Shown here: in pieces, positions 35,760-45,065 of the stretch
How the letters are laid out: every line of letters starts with the position of its first letter
How positions within the stretch are numbered: position 1 is the stretch's first letter
NCBI RefSeq assembly: GCF_000217815.1
Contig: NC_015707.1
Location: 1-64,000, forward strand
From: Pseudothermotoga thermarum DSM 5069
GTDB taxonomy: Bacteria > Thermotogota > Thermotogae > Thermotogales > DSM-5069
Length of the DNA stretch: 64,000 nucleotides
Direction: 5' to 3'
Notes under the pieces: generated by a model
The model's input: the letters and a program-made list of their open reading frames with translations, nothing else
What the model was told of the DNA's origin: nothing
Database searches by the model: none
Program-made: the position numbers and the translations under genes

Positions 35760-36714
35760 GCTTTATTTCCTCCTTTATGTTTTCAACAAGTTTCATTTTG
35801 CAACCTCTTACGGCAACTTCTATCGCGTTTTTGATTGCAACACGATCGGACGAACCGTGTGCTTTAACAACAATTCCATCTATCCCAAGGATAAAAGCCC
35901 CACCGTAAGTTCTTGGATCAAGCGTTGTTTTAAGCTGAAGGAAAACTTTTTTCATCAACAAGGCACCCAGTTTTGCAATGATACCAGAATTTTCTATCTT
36001 CTCCTTCAAAGTTTGCAATATCATCTTCGCGGTGCCTTCCATTGTTTTCATCGCCACATTTCCAGAAAATCCATCGGCTACAACTACATCAACTTTCCCA
36101 GCGTTTATGTCGTGACCTTCGACGTTACCGATGAAAAAGTCTGGAAAAAGTTCCTTCAAAAGTTTATAAGCTTCCTTTGTCACTTCATCACCTTTGTTTT
36201 CTTCTTCTCCAACGTTTAAAAGTCCAAGCTTAGGTTTGTCTTTTCCAAGTACCTTTGCGTACGCAAGACCCATAATCGCGAAATCCAGTAGATGTTCTGG
36301 TCTAACCCTGGCGTTTGCTCCCGCGTCGATCAATATCGCAAAACCATTTGTTGAAGGAACTGGTACTGCCAAGGCTGGCCTTTCAACACCTTCCATCCTA
36401 CCAACAACAAAAGTTGCACCAGCAAGCAATGCTCCAGTGTTGCCAGCGCATACAAAGGCATCGACCAATTTCTCTTTCACCAATTTTAAGCCGACGTACA
36501 TCGAGGAAGTCTTGCGGTGAAGTATTTCCATTGGTTTGACATCCATCGGTAGGAAATCTTCGACTTCTATCTTTTCCACGCCATCGATTTTTTCAAGCAC
36601 ACTTTTTGTGCCTATTACAACAAGTTGGCAGAGATTTTTTGACAAAAGGGCACCCTCTAGAATTTCTTCAGGTGCCCTGTCACCACTCATCAAATCAAGC
36701 GCGATGCGTACCAT
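35698..36714 (-). CDS. plsX: Phosphate acyltransferase PlsX
   Basis: Makes acyl-phosphate from acyl-ACP for the PlsY route to lysophosphatidate. MVRIALDLMSGDRAPEEI at the N-terminus (the usual DAMGGD reads DLMSGD), CAGNTGALLAGATF, LIDAGANARVRPEHLLDFA and DGFSGNVAMKTMEGTAK. 338 residues. The last ~20 residues (Gly/Asp/Ser-rich) are coded in the 62-nt overlap with glmS and look like an unconserved tail. Follows rpmF by 3 nt. Confidence 0.94.
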   Translation of the reverse strand: MVRIALDLMSGDRAPEEILEGALLSKNLCQLVVIGTKSVLEKIDGVEKIEVEDFLPMDVKPMEILHRKTSSMYVGLKLVKEKLVDAFVCAGNTGALLAGATFVVGRMEGVERPALAVPVPSTNGFAILIDAGANARVRPEHLLDFAIMGLAYAKVLGKDKPKLGLLNVGEEENKGDEVTKEAYKLLKELFPDFFIGNVEGHDINAGKVDVVVADGFSGNVAMKTMEGTAKMILQTLKEKIENSGIIAKLGALLMKKVFLQLKTTLDPRTYGGAFILGIDGIVVKAHGSSDRVAIKNAIEVAVRGCKMKLVENIKEEIKRVRNSGACGGNKDSRSDRST

Positions 36715-36717
36715 TTT

Positions 36718-36900
36718 TCACTCGCCAATCTCCAAGATCTGTTTTCCTGCGTAATAACCGCAGCTAAGGCAAACTCTGTGTGGCATCTTTGGTTGACCGC
36801 AGTTTGGACATTTGCTGATAGGAACGCTTATGGCTCTGTAAGTCTTAGCCCTCTTTGCGTGGGTTCTGGATCTTGATCTTTTCTGCTTTGGGTTTGCCAT
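36718..36900 (-). CDS. rpmF: 50S ribosomal protein L32
   Basis: 60-residue bL32 with MANPKQKRSRSRTHAKRA and the zinc ribbon CPNCGQPKMPHRVCLSCGYY (two CxxC). The yceD-rpmF-plsX order is widely conserved in bacteria. Confidence 0.97.
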   Translation of the reverse strand: MANPKQKRSRSRTHAKRAKTYRAISVPISKCPNCGQPKMPHRVCLSCGYYAGKQILEIGE

Positions 36901-36905
36901 TTGCT

Positions 36906-37448
36906 TTAACCCTCCTTTTGTATCTGAGCTTTTATTTTCAAAAGTTTCATAAGTCTTGGATCAATATCTTCTTCTTGACAACGGTGGTCTTTTTCCTCGT
37001 TTAAATCTGCTCCACACCTAGGACACAAGCCTTTGCAATCTGGTTTGCACAAAACTTTTGCCGGTACATCCACCACGATGGCTTCAATTATTCTCTCCGA
37101 TAGATCTATCTTGTCCGAAGAATAGTATATCACGTTTCTTAGAGATTCCAATTGCTCTTCCTTTGTTTTTGGCGCTTCTGATATCGGTTTGTACAAAGCC
37201 TCAATTGTTCCATTGATCGGGAGTTTTACCATCTTCAAGCATCGATCGCATGGATGTTCTACGACAGTTTTCGCATATCCACCCACTGCTATGCCATCCT
37301 TTGTAATCACCGCAACCATTTTCACTTTTATCGATTCCAAAACCTTGCACTTGGCAAATGGCAAATCAAGAAATTCTGCTTCATAGGTTCCCTCCAAAAA
37401 GATACGTTTTTTTCTTAAAAGTTCCTCAACTTCTATAACCCAATTCAA
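36906..37448 (-). CDS. YceD/DUF177 family protein
   Basis: Conserved partner of rpmF, thought to act in 23S rRNA maturation. The 180-residue form has the DUF177 core and four C-terminal cysteines in CKPDCKGLCPRCGADLN, as in other YceD proteins. I prefer the TTG at 37448 (8 nt after GGGG) to the GTG at 37457, which overlaps the ribosome site. First gene of the operon. Confidence 0.85.
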   Translation of the reverse strand: MNWVIEVEELLRKKRIFLEGTYEAEFLDLPFAKCKVLESIKVKMVAVITKDGIAVGGYAKTVVEHPCDRCLKMVKLPINGTIEALYKPISEAPKTKEEQLESLRNVIYYSSDKIDLSERIIEAIVVDVPAKVLCKPDCKGLCPRCGADLNEEKDHRCQEEDIDPRLMKLLKIKAQIQKEG

Positions 37449-37500
37449 AGAAATCACCCCATTATTATCGTATAATTTTTTAGGAGCGTGTTTAGTTGAA

Positions 37501-38379
37501 ATGAGATTCTTTGTGATTACTTTTGTGCTGTTTGCATGCCTTTGTGTCGCAGGTCCTTTGTTTTACCTCACATCGTCGACACCACATTTTACCATAGAAT
37601 TATACAAAGATGGCATTAAGTTGTCTATGTCTCAACCGTTTTTTTACAATACCTTACCAGTCGATGTTCTCCTTCCAAAAGAAGGCAAAACAGTACTCAA
37701 AGGTTTGCTTTCCGTTGAATCAAACTTTTTCATCCACGCTCTTTCCAACGTTGGGGCTATGGGGATCGCACAGATAATGTCTGAAACGGCTAAAGAACTT
37801 GGGGTTAGAAATGCTTTCAACGTTTTTGAAGCAATTCGCGGAGCAGATCTTTATTTGAACAAGTTGACCGATCAATTCAGTGACACCAAAGTTGCCCTTG
37901 CTGCTTATTACGAAGGACCAACTAAGGTCAAAAGGTATGGACCTTCGTCGAGCGGTTTAAGGTATGCCGAAAAAGTTTTAAGTGAAGCAGAAAGGCTTGC
38001 TTTAAAACCAGTTTTTCTTAGAGATATTTTCTACGTTGAACCGTATGTAAAAGTTGGTGACGGACTGTCAGCAGGTTTAAACAGCGGTTTTTCATTTTTT
38101 GGTATAGTTGATGTTGCTGCTCAGATAGGGTATGAAGAAGGTTTTGTGCATCGTTTGATGATTTATCCAAGGTTAACACACAACTTTGCTTTGATATTCG
38201 GAGAGGAAAATTTAGACTTTTTAATTGGGGCATCCTTTGAACACCCGAAAAGATTTGGTGTAGAATTCTATTTGACCCAAGGAAGCTTTTCATTGTCGTG
38301 GTACTTGAAGCTTTGGGAGTTTTTCGTAAAGTTTGGTTACAACCATAGACATGGCTTGTGGTTGGGAATTTTGAAATAG
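37501..38379 (+). CDS. Exported lytic transglycosylase with C-terminal beta domain
   Basis: Signal peptide (residues ~1-18, FFVITFVLFACLCVAG), then a Slt-type core with catalytic Glu in GLLSVESNFF, GAMGIAQIMSETA and YLNKL, and the relaxed AAYYEGP in place of AYNAGP. From residue ~175 to 292 the protein is Phe/Gly-rich with alternating hydrophobic residues, like outer-membrane beta-strands, and ends in a hydrophobic stretch. That second half is unusual for this family. It is 20 nt upstream of fliF and on the same strand, so it may be the flagellar transglycosylase that opens the wall for the rod. Confidence 0.8.
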   Translation: MRFFVITFVLFACLCVAGPLFYLTSSTPHFTIELYKDGIKLSMSQPFFYNTLPVDVLLPKEGKTVLKGLLSVESNFFIHALSNVGAMGIAQIMSETAKELGVRNAFNVFEAIRGADLYLNKLTDQFSDTKVALAAYYEGPTKVKRYGPSSSGLRYAEKVLSEAERLALKPVFLRDIFYVEPYVKVGDGLSAGLNSGFSFFGIVDVAAQIGYEEGFVHRLMIYPRLTHNFALIFGEENLDFLIGASFEHPKRFGVEFYLTQGSFSLSWYLKLWEFFVKFGYNHRHGLWLGILK

Positions 38380-38398
38380 TCTTTATGAGGTGAGCAGA

Positions 38399-40012
38399 AT
38401 GGATTTTTTAAGAAAGTTTCTCGACTTTTTTAAAAATCTCTATGGAAAATGGCAACAAATGCCTAGACCGAGCAAAATTTTAGTTGCTGGTATAGCGATA
38501 TCTGCCGTGAGTGTTCTTATTGTAATGTTGATACTTGTTGGAAGACCAACCTATACCATGCTTGTCAGCGGTTTAACCGACGAACAAGCTGGATATATTG
38601 TTCAGCAGCTTCAGAACATGGGTATTGCTTACAAAGTTGAGCCTGGCGGTAGAATTCTTGTACCGAGTAAATACAACGTTTACGAGCTTAGGATGAGATT
38701 AGCCTCAATGGGTGTTCTTGGAGCCACAACCAAGGGCTTTGAAATTTTGGACCAACAGGCTTTTGATGCAACAAGCTTTGACAAACAGGTGCGTTATCAA
38801 GTGGCACTTCAAGGTGAACTTGAAAGAAGTATCATGACTATAAGAGGAGTTAAAGCAGCGCGTGTACATCTAACGCTTCCAAAGTACACATACTACGTCA
38901 GGGGTGAAATGGCTGAACCAAGAGCTTCGGTTCTGGTGGTTCTTGAACCTGGGGTGGAACTTTCTCAAAACCAAATCAAGGGGATCATGGAGCTCGTTGC
39001 CGGAGCCGTTGAAGGCCTTAAACTTGAAAACGTACGAGTAATAGACCAGAATTCTCGGGTTTTGAGTGATCGTGTAATCACAGCGCAAGATACACTTCTT
39101 GCAAGCACAAGAGCTGAATTGAAAATGAACCTTGAAAACTATTACAGTAAAAAAATAAAGCAAACTTTGGAAACGGTCTTTGGGGTTGGAAGGGTTGAAG
39201 TGATACCGGACGTAAAGTTGGATTGGCAAAAGATAGAACGACAATCAACAATTTTTCAACCCGTGACAAGGCAGGGAGGTATAATAATCAGTCAAGAGCA
39301 GGAAACAGAAAAAAGCGTCAACATGCCACCGACGGCAGGACCTGTTGGAACGGATTCCAACATACCACCGACTTATCCAAGTTTAACCCCACAAGCAACT
39401 TCAACGTACGAAAGGACGCATACTATAACAAATTACGAGGTTAACAAAATTGTTGAAAGCGTTGTTCAAAACAAAGAAGGCGAAATCGAAGCAATAACCT
39501 TGTCGGTGATAGTTGATTCAAATTCTCCTACTTTAGGAAAACTTGAAGAAAACGAAATGAAAAGATGGGCGGATGTGGTTTCAAACTTGATTGAGAAGGG
39601 TATAGGTGCTACAGCGAACGATCCAAAGCTTTCAATCTCGGTTGCTTTTTTGCCTTTTGATAGAAGCTTTGAAGAAGAGTACCAAAGAAGTCTTGTGGAA
39701 ATGGAAAGAAGAAGAAGATACGTCATGAGAATGGTAGGAATAAGTTTGTTGATAGTTTTAGGGTTCATGATGGTTTATCTTTTGATACTGCAGATTAGAA
39801 GAGTCAAAGCAAGAAGATTGATCGAAGAAAGAAAGATGAGAATAGAAGAAGAATTGAAAAAGGTTTTGGAAGCGGAGGCGAAAAAGGAAGTTCTTACCCC
39901 AGAGCAGCAAGCTTTGCTTGAGTTGAAAGAAATGTTGGACAAGATGTACGTTGAATCGCCGGAAGAGATAGCCGCGATAATAAGGCTGTGGCTTTTGGAA
40001 AGGGGAACCTGA
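38399..40012 (+). CDS. fliF: Flagellar MS-ring protein FliF
   Basis: Forms the inner-membrane ring that nucleates the flagellar basal body. The 537 residues have an N-terminal membrane helix (~22-45), the ring-building domains (YTMLVSGLTDEQAGYIVQQL; LPKYTYYVRGEMAEPRASVLV), a Pro/Thr-rich loop (~300-330), a second helix (~450-468) and a cytoplasmic FliG-binding tail. ATG 38399 lies 5 nt after GAGGTGAG. Starts the fliF-G-H-I block. Confidence 0.96.
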   Translation: MDFLRKFLDFFKNLYGKWQQMPRPSKILVAGIAISAVSVLIVMLILVGRPTYTMLVSGLTDEQAGYIVQQLQNMGIAYKVEPGGRILVPSKYNVYELRMRLASMGVLGATTKGFEILDQQAFDATSFDKQVRYQVALQGELERSIMTIRGVKAARVHLTLPKYTYYVRGEMAEPRASVLVVLEPGVELSQNQIKGIMELVAGAVEGLKLENVRVIDQNSRVLSDRVITAQDTLLASTRAELKMNLENYYSKKIKQTLETVFGVGRVEVIPDVKLDWQKIERQSTIFQPVTRQGGIIISQEQETEKSVNMPPTAGPVGTDSNIPPTYPSLTPQATSTYERTHTITNYEVNKIVESVVQNKEGEIEAITLSVIVDSNSPTLGKLEENEMKRWADVVSNLIEKGIGATANDPKLSISVAFLPFDRSFEEEYQRSLVEMERRRRYVMRMVGISLLIVLGFMMVYLLILQIRRVKARRLIEERKMRIEEELKKVLEAEAKKEVLTPEQQALLELKEMLDKMYVESPEEIAAIIRLWLLERGT

Positions 40013-40013
40013 T

Positions 40014-41024
40014 ATGCCGGAGAAAAAACAATCTCTTGGTAGAAGAAAAGCTGCTATAATTTTACTTCTGCTTGGACCTGATAAAGCTGCTAGAGTTTTG
40101 AAGCATTTGGAAGAAAACGAAGTTGAACAACTAACGGTTGAGTTGGCAAACCTTGGAAAGGTTACCGATGAAGAAAAACGAGCGGTTCTTTCAGAATTCC
40201 AAGAACTTGCGAAGGCAAGGGAGATGATTTCACAAGGTGGCATTGAGTATGCCAAGCAGATCCTCATAAAAGCCTTCGGACCTGAAAAAGCCATGAAAAT
40301 AATAGAAAGGTTGATTTCAAATCTTCAGGTGAAACCCTTCGATTTTCTTTCCCAAGCCGATCCTGTGCAACTTGTGAACTTTTTGCAGAACGAACATCCA
40401 CAAACCATTGCTCTGATATTGAGCTATCTAGATCCTGCTTACGCAGGTAGAATATTGTCCTCTTTACCAGAGGACCTTCAAGTCGAGGTAATAAAGCGTA
40501 TCGCTATGCTTGAAAGAACTTCTCCCGATGTTATACGTGAAATAGAGAAAAACCTTGAGAAAAAGCTGACAGGTTTTGTCAGTCAGACGTTCAGCAAAGT
40601 TGGTGGTGTGGAGACTGCGGCAAACATCATGAACAGTCTAGACAGAAGTTCAGAGAGAAAGATCATGGAAAAGCTCAGCTACGATTCTCCTGAACTTGCG
40701 GAAGAGATCAGAAGAAGGATGTTCGTGTTCGAAGACATTGTCAAGCTCGATGATAGGTCGGTACAGCTGGTTTTAAGAGAAGTTGAAACCCGTGATTTGG
40801 CGCTTGCTTTGAAGGGAGCATCCGAGGAAGTGAAGGAAAAAATCTTCAAGAATATATCCAAGCGTGCTGCACAACTTTTGCAGGATGAACTTGAATACAT
40901 GGGACCTGTTAGAGTTAAAGATGTTGAAGAAGCTCAGCAGAAAATTATAAATGTCATAAGAAGACTTGAAGAAGCTGGCGAAATAGTTATAGCAAGAGGC
41001 GGAGGCGAGGAGTTGATAATGTGA
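40014..41024 (+). CDS. fliG: Flagellar motor switch protein FliG
   Basis: Rotor protein that converts stator force to torque and switches direction. The 336 residues show AIILLLLGPDKAARVLKHL, the middle-domain EHPQTIALILSYL, and the charged C-terminal torque helix VKLDDRSVQLVLREVETRD. One nt after fliF and overlapping fliH by 4 nt. Confidence 0.97.
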   Translation: MPEKKQSLGRRKAAIILLLLGPDKAARVLKHLEENEVEQLTVELANLGKVTDEEKRAVLSEFQELAKAREMISQGGIEYAKQILIKAFGPEKAMKIIERLISNLQVKPFDFLSQADPVQLVNFLQNEHPQTIALILSYLDPAYAGRILSSLPEDLQVEVIKRIAMLERTSPDVIREIEKNLEKKLTGFVSQTFSKVGGVETAANIMNSLDRSSERKIMEKLSYDSPELAEEIRRRMFVFEDIVKLDDRSVQLVLREVETRDLALALKGASEEVKEKIFKNISKRAAQLLQDELEYMGPVRVKDVEEAQQKIINVIRRLEEAGEIVIARGGGEELIM

Positions 41025-41683
41025 TAATCAAAAAGCGCCAACTTTTCATAGATGCTCCTTACATAATCAGCAAAAGCAAAGAAGAAAAAGCAAAAGTTGA
41101 AGAAGAAGAAAAAATCGATTTTGAACAATTTTTAGCCGAGGCAAAAAAACAGGCAGAAAAGATCATATTGTCTGCGCATGAACAAGCTCAAAGAATAATT
41201 GAAGAAGCGAACGCACAATCACAGAGAATATTGCAAGAAGCCCAGATAAAAGCTCAACAAATGCAGAATCAACTGAAACAAAAGTATCAAGAAGCTTTGA
41301 ATATCATTTCCAAATTTGAGCAAAATTTAAATTCAGCTTTGGAAAACATATCAAAGGATCTCAGCGAAGTGATAGCTTTGCTGGTAGAGAAAATAACTTA
41401 CAGGGAAATCGACAAAGTAAATCTTGAAAAAAAGATCGCTGAAATACTGAGAAAAATCGTGGCAATGAAATCGGTTAAAGTAACCATGAGCCTGGAAGAT
41501 TTCGAAAACCACTTGCAACTTGTAGAGCAACTGGAGGATTCTGGTGTCGAAGTCACAAGGTCTTCTCAGCTTAAACCAGGTGAAATAATCGTTGAAACGG
41601 AAGTGGGAATAATAAATGGAACAAGAGAAAAAACTAAGCAGATGGTTGAGCAAATCATCGAGGAGGTCTTGGGAGTTGAATGA
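41021..41683 (+). CDS. fliH: Flagellar export ATPase regulator FliH
   Basis: Peripheral stalk that holds the FliI ATPase at the export gate. The 220-residue product is mostly long helices rich in Gln/Glu/Ala (AEKIILSAHEQAQRIIEEA) with a V-ATPase E-subunit-like C-terminus. GTG start in a GTGA overlap with fliG. Confidence 0.88.
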   Translation: MIIKKRQLFIDAPYIISKSKEEKAKVEEEEKIDFEQFLAEAKKQAEKIILSAHEQAQRIIEEANAQSQRILQEAQIKAQQMQNQLKQKYQEALNIISKFEQNLNSALENISKDLSEVIALLVEKITYREIDKVNLEKKIAEILRKIVAMKSVKVTMSLEDFENHLQLVEQLEDSGVEVTRSSQLKPGEIIVETEVGIINGTREKTKQMVEQIIEEVLGVE

Positions 41684-43001
41684 CCTTCAAGGGATTTTAA
41701 AAGCCTTAAAGGAAAGAATATTACACGAGGATTTTTTAAAAATGGACGGAAAAATATCCAGGGTAATCGGTTTAACCGTTGAATCAATCGGTCCTGATGC
41801 CTTCCTTGGTGAAGTTTGCAAGCTTGCCCTTGGTGAAAAAAACCCTTTGTGCGAAGTAGTTGGTTTTAAAGATGGCAAGGTTTTGCTGATGCCGCTGGAA
41901 GATATTTCTGGTGCCAAACATGGAACCTTTGTCTACAAAACTGGTAGAAGATTAGAAGTGGCAGTTTCAGAGGATATGACGGGAAGAATCTTCGATGGAC
42001 TTGGAAGACCGATAGACGGAAAACCTTTCTTTGGAAAAAAACGTTATCCTTTGATAAACTATGCACCTCATCCTTTGCATCGTTCAAGAATTACAGAACC
42101 ACTTTCGGTTGGGGTTAGAGCAATAGATGGTTTTATCACCATAGGTAAAGGACAAAGGATGGGAATTTTTGCAGGAAGTGGCGTTGGAAAAAGTACCTTG
42201 CTTGGGATGATAGCCAGGAACACCGTTGCAGATGTGAATGTGATAGCCTTGATCGGCGAAAGAGGTAGAGAAGTTAGAGAATTCATAGAAAGAGATCTGG
42301 GTGAGGAAGGGTTGAAAAAATCAATTTTAGTTGTTTCAACGTCGGATCAACCTGCTTTGATGAAAGTAAAGGCACTTTACACTGCTACAAGTATTGCCGA
42401 ATTTTACAGAGATCTGGGTTACGACGTGCTTTTGATGGTTGATTCGTTAACTCGTTGGGCAATGGCTTAAAGAGAAGTTGGACTTGCCATAGGTGAACCT
42501 CCCACCGCAAGAGGCTATACACCGAGTGTTTTCGCTGGTATACCGGCAATTTTGGAACGCGCAGGTAATTCCGACAAGGGAAGCATTACGGCTATATACA
42601 CCGTGTTGGTCGAAGCGGACGATTTCAACGAACCGATTTCTGATACTGTTAGGAGCGTTGTCGACGGCCATATAATGCTTTCAAGAAAACTGGCAGAGCT
42701 GAATCATTATCCTGCGATCGATGTTTTGGCAAGCATCAGCAGATTGATGAACGATATAGTCGATGAACAACATTTGATGGCTAGCCGAAAACTCAGAAGC
42801 CTTCTTGCTGTCTACAACGAGGCGAAAGATTTGATCGATGTTGGAGCTTACAAGCCAGGTTCGAACCCAAAAATAGATGAGGCTATAAAGATGATCGACG
42901 AAGTTAACGATTTTCTAAAGCAAGATATATACGAAAAATCCACTTTCGAAGAAACTCTGGACAGGTTGAAGACTCTTGTACAAAAACTCACTGCTTTTTA
43001 A
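41676..43001 (+). pseudogene. fliI: Flagellar export ATPase FliI, interrupted by an in-frame stop
   Basis: Type III export ATPase. The reading frame starts at TTG 41676 (behind GGAGGTC, inside fliH) and has Walker A GSGVGKSTLLG and Walker B VLLMVDSLTRWAMA. Codon 265 (42468-42470) is TAA where the family has Gln in AMAQREIGL; the frame then resumes exactly as REVGLAIGEPPTARGY and runs to 43001 with no further stop or frameshift. One C-to-T change (CAA to TAA) explains it. The truncated product would lack the catalytic Glu region and the C-terminal domain. This may be a recent pseudogene or a sequence error. Confidence 0.9.
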
Positions 43002-43560
43002 GATCGGCTATTTTTGTCAGTTTTAAGTAGAACACCTTATCAAATTTTTGTTCCTCCAAGACTTTAAATCCAGTTTCACGCGCGATTTTCTTTAAGTACA
43101 AAATGTCTTGTTCTCTTTTCCACCTTGTAATGTGAACCATCTTGACAAGCTCAATCCCGGTGTCCACAAGTGTTGGAACGACGAAAAAGCTGTAGTTACC
43201 AAACTTTTTCGGTATCTCCACATCCCAGATGTGAAGTATTCCCCATCTTTTTAAAACCTTGTTCGCATTTTCAAAAATTGCTTGGTATTTTGGAAGATAA
43301 AAGAAACAAAAAAAGCAAAAGACTCGATCAAAGCATGAAGCATCAAACAAAAGTTTTGTCGGGCTCATCAAGATGCGTAAAGAACTTTGATCCGCGCATC
43401 TCAACAATTCTTCGTACGGCGTTATGAAAACAGCTTGCTCTTTCAAAAATTTTGTAACAACATCGTCGCCACCTGTGTGTATTACCAAATTTTTCGTATT
43501 TTGACTCTTCTCGATTTTAAGTGGAAAAATTTGTTCATTCGAGGTGTAGTAACCTCGCAA
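42988..43560 (-). CDS. SAM-methyltransferase-like protein
   Basis: Not firmly identified. The 190-residue product has a degenerate class I methyltransferase pattern: LVIHTGGDDVVTKFL where motif I should be, FDRVFCFFCFFYLPKYQAIFENANKVLKRWGILHIWDVE (quoted parts: YLPKYQAIFEN, GILHIWD) resembling the motif IV to post-motif region, and a late beta strand FYLKLTK. The glycine-rich SAM loop is weak. I chose TTG 43560 (9 nt after GGAGAGGTG); the longer start at 43635 has no ribosome site and collides with the divergent MATE gene. It overlaps fliI by 14 nt. Confidence 0.6.
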   Translation of the reverse strand: MRGYYTSNEQIFPLKIEKSQNTKNLVIHTGGDDVVTKFLKEQAVFITPYEELLRCADQSSLRILMSPTKLLFDASCFDRVFCFFCFFYLPKYQAIFENANKVLKRWGILHIWDVEIPKKFGNYSFFVVPTLVDTGIELVKMVHITRWKREQDILYLKKIARETGFKVLEEQKFDKVFYLKLTKIADLKKQ

Positions 43561-43649
43561 TGGTTTTTTCACCTCTCCAAGAGAAGTATAAGGTATACTA
43601 AGGTATGAAAGAAAGTTATGTTTGCGAACAAACATGGAGGGAAGATTTT

Positions 43650-45065
43650 GTGAGATACTCTTTGATCAAACCGTACCTTTCAAAGATTGAAGCAAAACGT
43701 GTGGGAAAAGAACTTTTGTCCCTTGGGCTTCCGGCAATGGCTGAAAATGCTCTGCATATGCTTTTGGGAATAGTCGATACAGCTTTTTTGGGTCATCTTT
43801 CTTGGCAAGCGATGACTGGCGCAGGTTTGGCCAACCAGCTTTTCTTCGTTTTACAAGTTTTCATAGTGGCAGTTTCAACGGGTGTGACGGTTCTTGTGGC
43901 GAATTCTGTGGGAGCTAAAAATTACAGAATGGTTGGAAATGTGGTTTGGAACAGTTTGTACCTTGCTTTCGGCTGGGGCGTTTTGTTGATGTGTCTTGCA
44001 CCGTTTTCAAAATACCTTTTGTCGATATTCCCAAAAAGCGATCAAATAGTTTATCAATCAGCAGTTGATTATCTACAGGTTATCCTCTATGGAATACTTG
44101 GAATGTTTCTTATGGCAGTTTTGTCGGCGTCTTTAAAGGGAGCAGGGGATACAAAAACTCCTATGTTTGTGGTGGCAATGTCCAACCTTTTGAACGTTTT
44201 CCTTGATTATGCAATGATCTTTGGAAAGTTTGGTTTTCCGGCTTTGGGTGTAAAAGGAGCAGCGCTTGCAACGATAATCTCAAGGTTCTTCGGTTCTATA
44301 TTGTTGTTTATTGCAATTATGAAAAGCGAAAGATTGAACGTCAAGCCAAAGTACGTTCGATTGTTTAATCTTAAAATAATCAAGAACATTCTTTCAGTTG
44401 GACTACCAACTTCTTTTGAAAGCCTATCTTTCTCCGCCGGTTTAATAATTTTCACCAACATCTTGTTCATAGCTGGTCCAATGGCTTACGCAGGACACAG
44501 GATAGGTATCAACATAGAATCTTTGTCTTTCATGCCTGGGCTTGGTATATCCGTTGCCGTGACAACACTTGTTGGCATGTACAACGGTAAAGGTGACTTA
44601 ACAAAAGTTGCCGGTGTTGTTAGGCAAGGTTGGATCATCATAACGATTTTCCAAGTCAGCGTAGGTGTGTTCATTTTGTTGTTTCCTGAACCTTTGATTT
44701 TGCTTTTTACAAAAGAACCAGAGATAGTACAACTTGCAAAACTTCCGGTTAGGTTGATAGGAATGTTCCAATTTTTCTTGGCTTTGGACTTTTTAGCAAA
44801 TGGGGCTTTGAGAGGTACAGCTAATACATCTGTTCCCTTCATCTTCACAACTATAGCAATGTGGTTGGTCAGATTACCTTTGGCTTTTGTGCTGGTTTCT
44901 CATTTCAACCTGGGGCTTCTCGGTGGTTGGATTGGTATGATAAGTGACATAGTTTTTAGAAGCACAACTAAAATACTTTACTATCTTTCTGGAAAATGGG
45001 AGAAGAAGGCAGAAAAAGTCAGAACATCGGTGAAAAGCAACTCGTTGATCGAAGAAAAAACTTAG
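43650..45065 (+). CDS. MATE-family multidrug/Na+ efflux transporter
   Basis: Inner-membrane antiporter with twelve predicted helices in two halves (LLSLGLPAMAENALHMLLGIVD; IKNILSVGLPTSFESLSFS, each quoted in part). 471 residues. GTG 43650 is preferred because GGAGGG is 8 nt upstream, against an ATG at 43605 with a poor site. Conserved AFLGHLS and LKGAGDTKTPM motifs support the family. Substrate unknown. Convergent with the TPR gene by a 4-nt overlap. Confidence 0.92.
   Translation: MRYSLIKPYLSKIEAKRVGKELLSLGLPAMAENALHMLLGIVDTAFLGHLSWQAMTGAGLANQLFFVLQVFIVAVSTGVTVLVANSVGAKNYRMVGNVVWNSLYLAFGWGVLLMCLAPFSKYLLSIFPKSDQIVYQSAVDYLQVILYGILGMFLMAVLSASLKGAGDTKTPMFVVAMSNLLNVFLDYAMIFGKFGFPALGVKGAALATIISRFFGSILLFIAIMKSERLNVKPKYVRLFNLKIIKNILSVGLPTSFESLSFSAGLIIFTNILFIAGPMAYAGHRIGINIESLSFMPGLGISVAVTTLVGMYNGKGDLTKVAGVVRQGWIIITIFQVSVGVFILLFPEPLILLFTKEPEIVQLAKLPVRLIGMFQFFLALDFLANGALRGTANTSVPFIFTTIAMWLVRLPLAFVLVSHFNLGLLGGWIGMISDIVFRSTTKILYYLSGKWEKKAEKVRTSVKSNSLIEEKT

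Noticed and set aside
35698-35760. glmS ribozyme upstream of glmS
   Set aside because: glmS starts inside plsX, so there is no leader RNA in which a ribozyme could lie.
35554-36219. 221-codon plus-strand frame across glmS and plsX
   Set aside because: Antisense shadow of two conserved genes, low-complexity Phe/Ser-rich product.
42468-42470. Recoding (selenocysteine or frameshift) as the cause of the fliI stop
   Set aside because: The codon is TAA, not TGA, the frame is the same on both sides, and no slippery site is seen.
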